Assembly (NCBI GenBank): GCA_022769665.1
Contig: JALEIR010000014.1
Location: 48,599 to 112,598 of the forward strand
DNA length: 64,000 nt
DNA from: Lachnospiraceae bacterium
Lineage (GTDB): Bacteria; Bacillota; Clostridia; Lachnospirales; Lachnospiraceae
Direction: 5' to 3'
The notes under the pieces are model-generated. The model did no database searches, was not told where the DNA came from, and worked only from the letters and a program-made list of their open reading frames with translations. A program made the position numbers and the translations under genes. Positions 61,790 to 64,000 of this stretch are shown here, one piece after another (positions within the stretch are counted from its first letter, which is position 1; the number at the start of each line of letters is the position of its first letter).

Positions 61790-63346
61790 ATGACAAAGGA
61801 ACAGATAGAAAACATTATCCAAGGGAATATGCAAAAGATATATCTATACTGCGTCAAGAGACTTGAGAACACAGCTGTAGCGGAAGATGTAGCATCGGAT
61901 ATTATCCTGGAGTTGCTTCGTTCGTATAGCAGAATTCAAAATGATGAAACTGTATATGGATATATATGGAGCGTTGCCAATAATTTGTGCAAGAATTACT
62001 GGAGAAGGAGCGAGAAAGAAACTTATACAGAAATTCCGGATAATTTTGCAGGAGCTTGTTGTTTTTCACCCGAAGAAAGTTATGTCAGAGAAGAAGAGAT
62101 AATGCTTTTGCGGAGAGAATTATCGTTGCTTCGAGAAAAGTATCGACGGATTTTGATTAGCTATTATATTGGGGGTCAAGCTTGCGAAGAAATTGCGGAT
62201 AAATACAATCTGTCTGTGTCCAATGTGAAACAGTGCCTCTTTGAAGGAAGAAAAAAGTTGAAAGAAGGAATGGATATGGTTAGAGAATATGGCGAATTAA
62301 GTTATGCACCTGAAAAGTTTACTATGAACTTCTGGGGAAATAGTTCAAATGGATATTGGGAGTTGTTCGAAAGAAAACTGCCGGGTAATCTGATTATTGC
62401 TGCTTATGATAGTCCAAAGACATTGCAGGAACTTAGCATGGAAATGGGTGTGGGTGTTCCATATCTTGAGGATGAAGTGGCAATTTTGGAAAAGATGGGA
62501 CTGCTTGTAAGAAAAGGGAAGTCTTATCAGAGCAATATGGTTTTGTACGATGAGCAGTGGAGAAGAACGATATGTAAGCAGGCAACAGAACTACTTCACA
62601 CTAAAATTGAAGATATAAAGAAATGGGTTGATGAAGGAGTCGGATATCTAGCAGAGACCGATTATTGTTATGAAGCTGCAGACCTTAACACAAAGAAATG
62701 GTTTGTGCTTCTGTTGATTATTTGGGAAGCAAGTGTAATATCTGAGCAGCGGATGAAAACAAGATTAACCTTTCCGCTTTTACAAAATGGCAGTAACGGA
62801 TATGTTATGGGAATACGAGGTGAGTATCATCCGGAAACAGTTGGGATTTATAGTCAATATAATATAAGCAACGGATATATGCGCATTATGAATTTTGTAA
62901 AATTGTCAGATAAAGTGTTGAATCCTTTCGAGTATCGGAACGCCGTAGGACAAATGCTTGAGGCGGCCGTGGAAAGAAAACAGGAGCCGGAAGAGGTGGC
63001 AGCACTGTCCTTACTTTTGAAGAATGGTTTTGTCAGTGTGAAAGAAGGAAGGCTTAGTCCGGAATTTGCTACGATTTCATATGCAGATTATAAATCTGTA
63101 AAGGATAAGTTGTGTGATGGTATCAAACAGATGGCAGAATTGATTGCTAAGCATAGAGATAAGTCAGGGGAAGAACTTCGTAAGAAGACACCAACTGCAA
63201 TACCAGAAGCAAATGAGGTCGGAGCGATTGTATCTATGTGGAGCATATTGGAAGAAATGGTTGCACTTGCTCTTGAAGATGGCTTTGTGACAAAGGGTAA
63301 CGGTCAGAATTTGACAGCATTTTATTTCAAGACAGAGAATGAATAG
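61790..63346 (+). CDS. ECF-like sigma factor with long C-terminal extension
   Basis: 518 residues. Sigma region 2 is about 8-70 (VKRLENTAVAEDVASDII, YGYIWSVANNLCKNYWRR) and region 4 about 115-170 (LLREKYRRILISYYIGGQAC, CEEIADKYNLSVSNVKQCL). Another 350 residues follow: a winged-helix-like stretch (LQELSMEMGVGVPYLEDEVAILEKMGLLVRKG in outline, about 208-245) and an unknown helical/beta domain. Typical ECF factors have about 170-200 residues, so the tail may sense a signal in place of a missing anti-sigma. ATG 61790 follows GGAG. Confidence 0.8.
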   Translation: MTKEQIENIIQGNMQKIYLYCVKRLENTAVAEDVASDIILELLRSYSRIQNDETVYGYIWSVANNLCKNYWRRSEKETYTEIPDNFAGACCFSPEESYVREEEIMLLRRELSLLREKYRRILISYYIGGQACEEIADKYNLSVSNVKQCLFEGRKKLKEGMDMVREYGELSYAPEKFTMNFWGNSSNGYWELFERKLPGNLIIAAYDSPKTLQELSMEMGVGVPYLEDEVAILEKMGLLVRKGKSYQSNMVLYDEQWRRTICKQATELLHTKIEDIKKWVDEGVGYLAETDYCYEAADLNTKKWFVLLLIIWEASVISEQRMKTRLTFPLLQNGSNGYVMGIRGEYHPETVGIYSQYNISNGYMRIMNFVKLSDKVLNPFEYRNAVGQMLEAAVERKQEPEEVAALSLLLKNGFVSVKEGRLSPEFATISYADYKSVKDKLCDGIKQMAELIAKHRDKSGEELRKKTPTAIPEANEVGAIVSMWSILEEMVALALEDGFVTKGNGQNLTAFYFKTENE

Positions 63347-63352
63347 GTAAGG

Positions 63353-63391
63353 ACACTCCCGGTAGAAATCCGGGAGTGTTTTTGGTATAAT
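63353..63391 (+). terminator. Terminator overlapped by promoter, copy 3
   Basis: Stem ACACTCCCGG/CCGGGAGTGT, T-run, then TATAAT (63386-63391); TAGAAA in the loop (63363-63368) is 17 bp upstream. Layout identical to copy 2. Here the promoter points into the 3' end of a minus-strand gene, giving antisense or repeat transcription. Confidence 0.65.
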
Positions 63392-63396
63392 GAGAG

Positions 63397-63756
63397 TCAA
63401 AGGAGCCGAGAGTCAAAGGAACCTGTCCCCTTGACTTGGTAGTGTCTGGATTTCATAGAATATGAGCAGACCAGGGAAATCCACCCGGTAGCTGTCATTA
63501 TGTCATATATTGCGTATATCGTAACAACGATACCCATTAAACTGTCTGTCCATGCAAAAATCTTATAACCCGAAGTATCTGGTTTGATTTGTTTGATAAT
63601 GGCAATCACCAGAAAACATAAACATAGTATAGTTGAAATAACAGCGGCAATTCCCAAAATCAATTCAAAATGGGAGGGATTGATTACTATCTCAACATAC
63701 CAACAACCCAAAGTTATAGCGAGCAAAACAATTGCTCTTTTCCAAGATTTTGCCAT
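63397..63756 (-). CDS. Small membrane protein whose 3' end lies in a repeat
   Basis: 119 residues, about three TM helices (10-27, 31-53, 67-90). AAGGAG lies before ATG 63756. No family recognised. The last dozen residues (VKGTGSFDSRLL) are encoded by the REP-like GAGAGTCAA/CCTGTCCCC sequence, so the original C-terminus was probably replaced when the repeat arrived. Confidence 0.55.
   Translation of the reverse strand: MAKSWKRAIVLLAITLGCWYVEIVINPSHFELILGIAAVISTILCLCFLVIAIIKQIKPDTSGYKIFAWTDSLMGIVVTIYAIYDIMTATGWISLVCSYSMKSRHYQVKGTGSFDSRLL
63400..63437. repeat. REP-like repeat related to 682-728
   Basis: Contains GAGAGTCAAAGG, CCTGTCCCC and TTGACT; AGTCAA/TTGACT form outer arms. A further GAGTCAAAGAGAGAGTCAA run lies at 63836-63855. 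It shares its blocks with the palindrome near the left edge. Confidence 0.5.
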
Positions 63757-63863
63757 GCTTTTCTCCTTCGTAACTTCAAAGTGAATAAATAGTTTATATT
63801 TACAATATGGAATGCCCGGAAGAGATGTAAGGGAAGAGTCAAAGAGAGAGTCAAAGAATATGC

Positions 63864-63912
63864 ATACCCCTCAAGAATCTTTCATACACTGTAAAAAAGA
63901 TTCTTAAGGGGT
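63864..63912 (+). promoter_or_regulatory. Sigma-E promoter of spoIIID inside a long inverted repeat
   Basis: ATA (63864-63866), 16-bp spacer, CATACACT (63883-63890), a perfect match to the sigma-E -10 CATACANT. A 17-bp inverted repeat (16 matched), 63866-63882 and 63896-63912, surrounds the -10; its right arm carries the SD AAGGGG. Confidence 0.75.
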
Positions 63913-63918
63913 ATTCTT

Positions 63919-64000
63919 TTGAAGGATTACATCGAAGAGCGTGCTATCAGCATTGCCAATTATATCATCGACTCCAACGCAACCGTGCGTCAGACCGCCA
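63919..64000 (+). CDS. spoIIID: Stage III sporulation protein D (3' end outside window)
   Basis: First 27 codons only: MKDYIEERAISIANYIIDSN then ATVRQTA, the N-terminal helices and start of the HTH of SpoIIID, the mother-cell regulator acting between sigma-E and sigma-K (usually 80-95 residues). TTG 63919 follows AAGGGG by seven bases. The perfect sigma-E-type -10 upstream supports the call. Confidence 0.88.
   Translation, partial: MKDYIEERAISIANYIIDSNATVRQTA

Overview
The window reads as chromosome of an anaerobic, spore-forming low-GC Gram-positive, most likely a fibre-degrading gut or rumen Lachnospiraceae (Clostridia). The grounds are sporulation genes with fitting promoters (SpoVT with a sigma-G site, a SipL-like SPOCS/LysM protein, a degenerate SpoIIQ-like LytM protein with a sigma-F site, SpoIIID with a sigma-E site at the right edge), a T-box before ileS, clostridial pyrK/pyrD, a lipoprotein GH5 cellulase, and strong Shine-Dalgarno sites with frequent TTG/GTG starts. 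I saw no rRNA, tRNA, CRISPR array, intact insertion sequence or prophage.

Layout. 1-14.9 kb: 3' end of a PfkB sugar kinase, a decayed PhoH gene, spoVT, pncB, three diguanylate cyclases, an acyltransferase-3 protein, T-box-ileS, glgP and a small XRE regulator. 14.9-20.3 kb: an accessory patch with a 26-codon peptide gene under its own promoter and terminator, a 37-bp direct repeat, a heterodimeric ABC exporter whose second subunit carries an in-frame amber codon, a GNAT, a long UUCG-capped hairpin, phased ACGG repeats and a Uma2 remnant. 20.3-34.8 kb: an aconitase-family hydratase with SseB, an orphan riboswitch-like leader before an EF-hand-like protein, MATE, the SpoIIQ-like protein, an amidohydrolase, a CelD_N lipoprotein, ddl-murF, a VanRS-like two-component system and plsC. 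35-53.9 kb: mostly housekeeping genes: pyrC-pyrK-pyrD, the SipL-like gene, a leftward murI/gntR/ispE cluster, cardiolipin synthase, a trigger-factor-like lipoprotein, asnS, an NlpC/P60 hydrolase, nfo and trkA-trkH. 54-64 kb: a polytopic membrane protein, ArsC/Spx-like protein, GH5 cellulase, then a gene-poor accessory region with a six-copy 53-bp tandem array, a DeoR regulator, decayed acetyltransferases, an extended ECF-like sigma factor and the start of spoIIID.

Themes. Cell-wall precursor and envelope genes (ddl, murF, murI, plsC, cls, NlpC/P60) are spread between regulators. Second-messenger signalling is prominent, with three GGDEF proteins, none showing the RxxD inhibitory site. The least explained signals are non-coding: the riboswitch-like switch at 23.2 kb, the 53-bp array at 58.8 kb beside a DeoR promoter with dyads, repeated terminator/promoter modules at 60.3 and 63.4 kb, GntR-type palindromes over the ispE promoter, and a hairpin that would place a Shine-Dalgarno six bases from the NlpC/P60 start. 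All assignments are by reading motifs; no database search was run.
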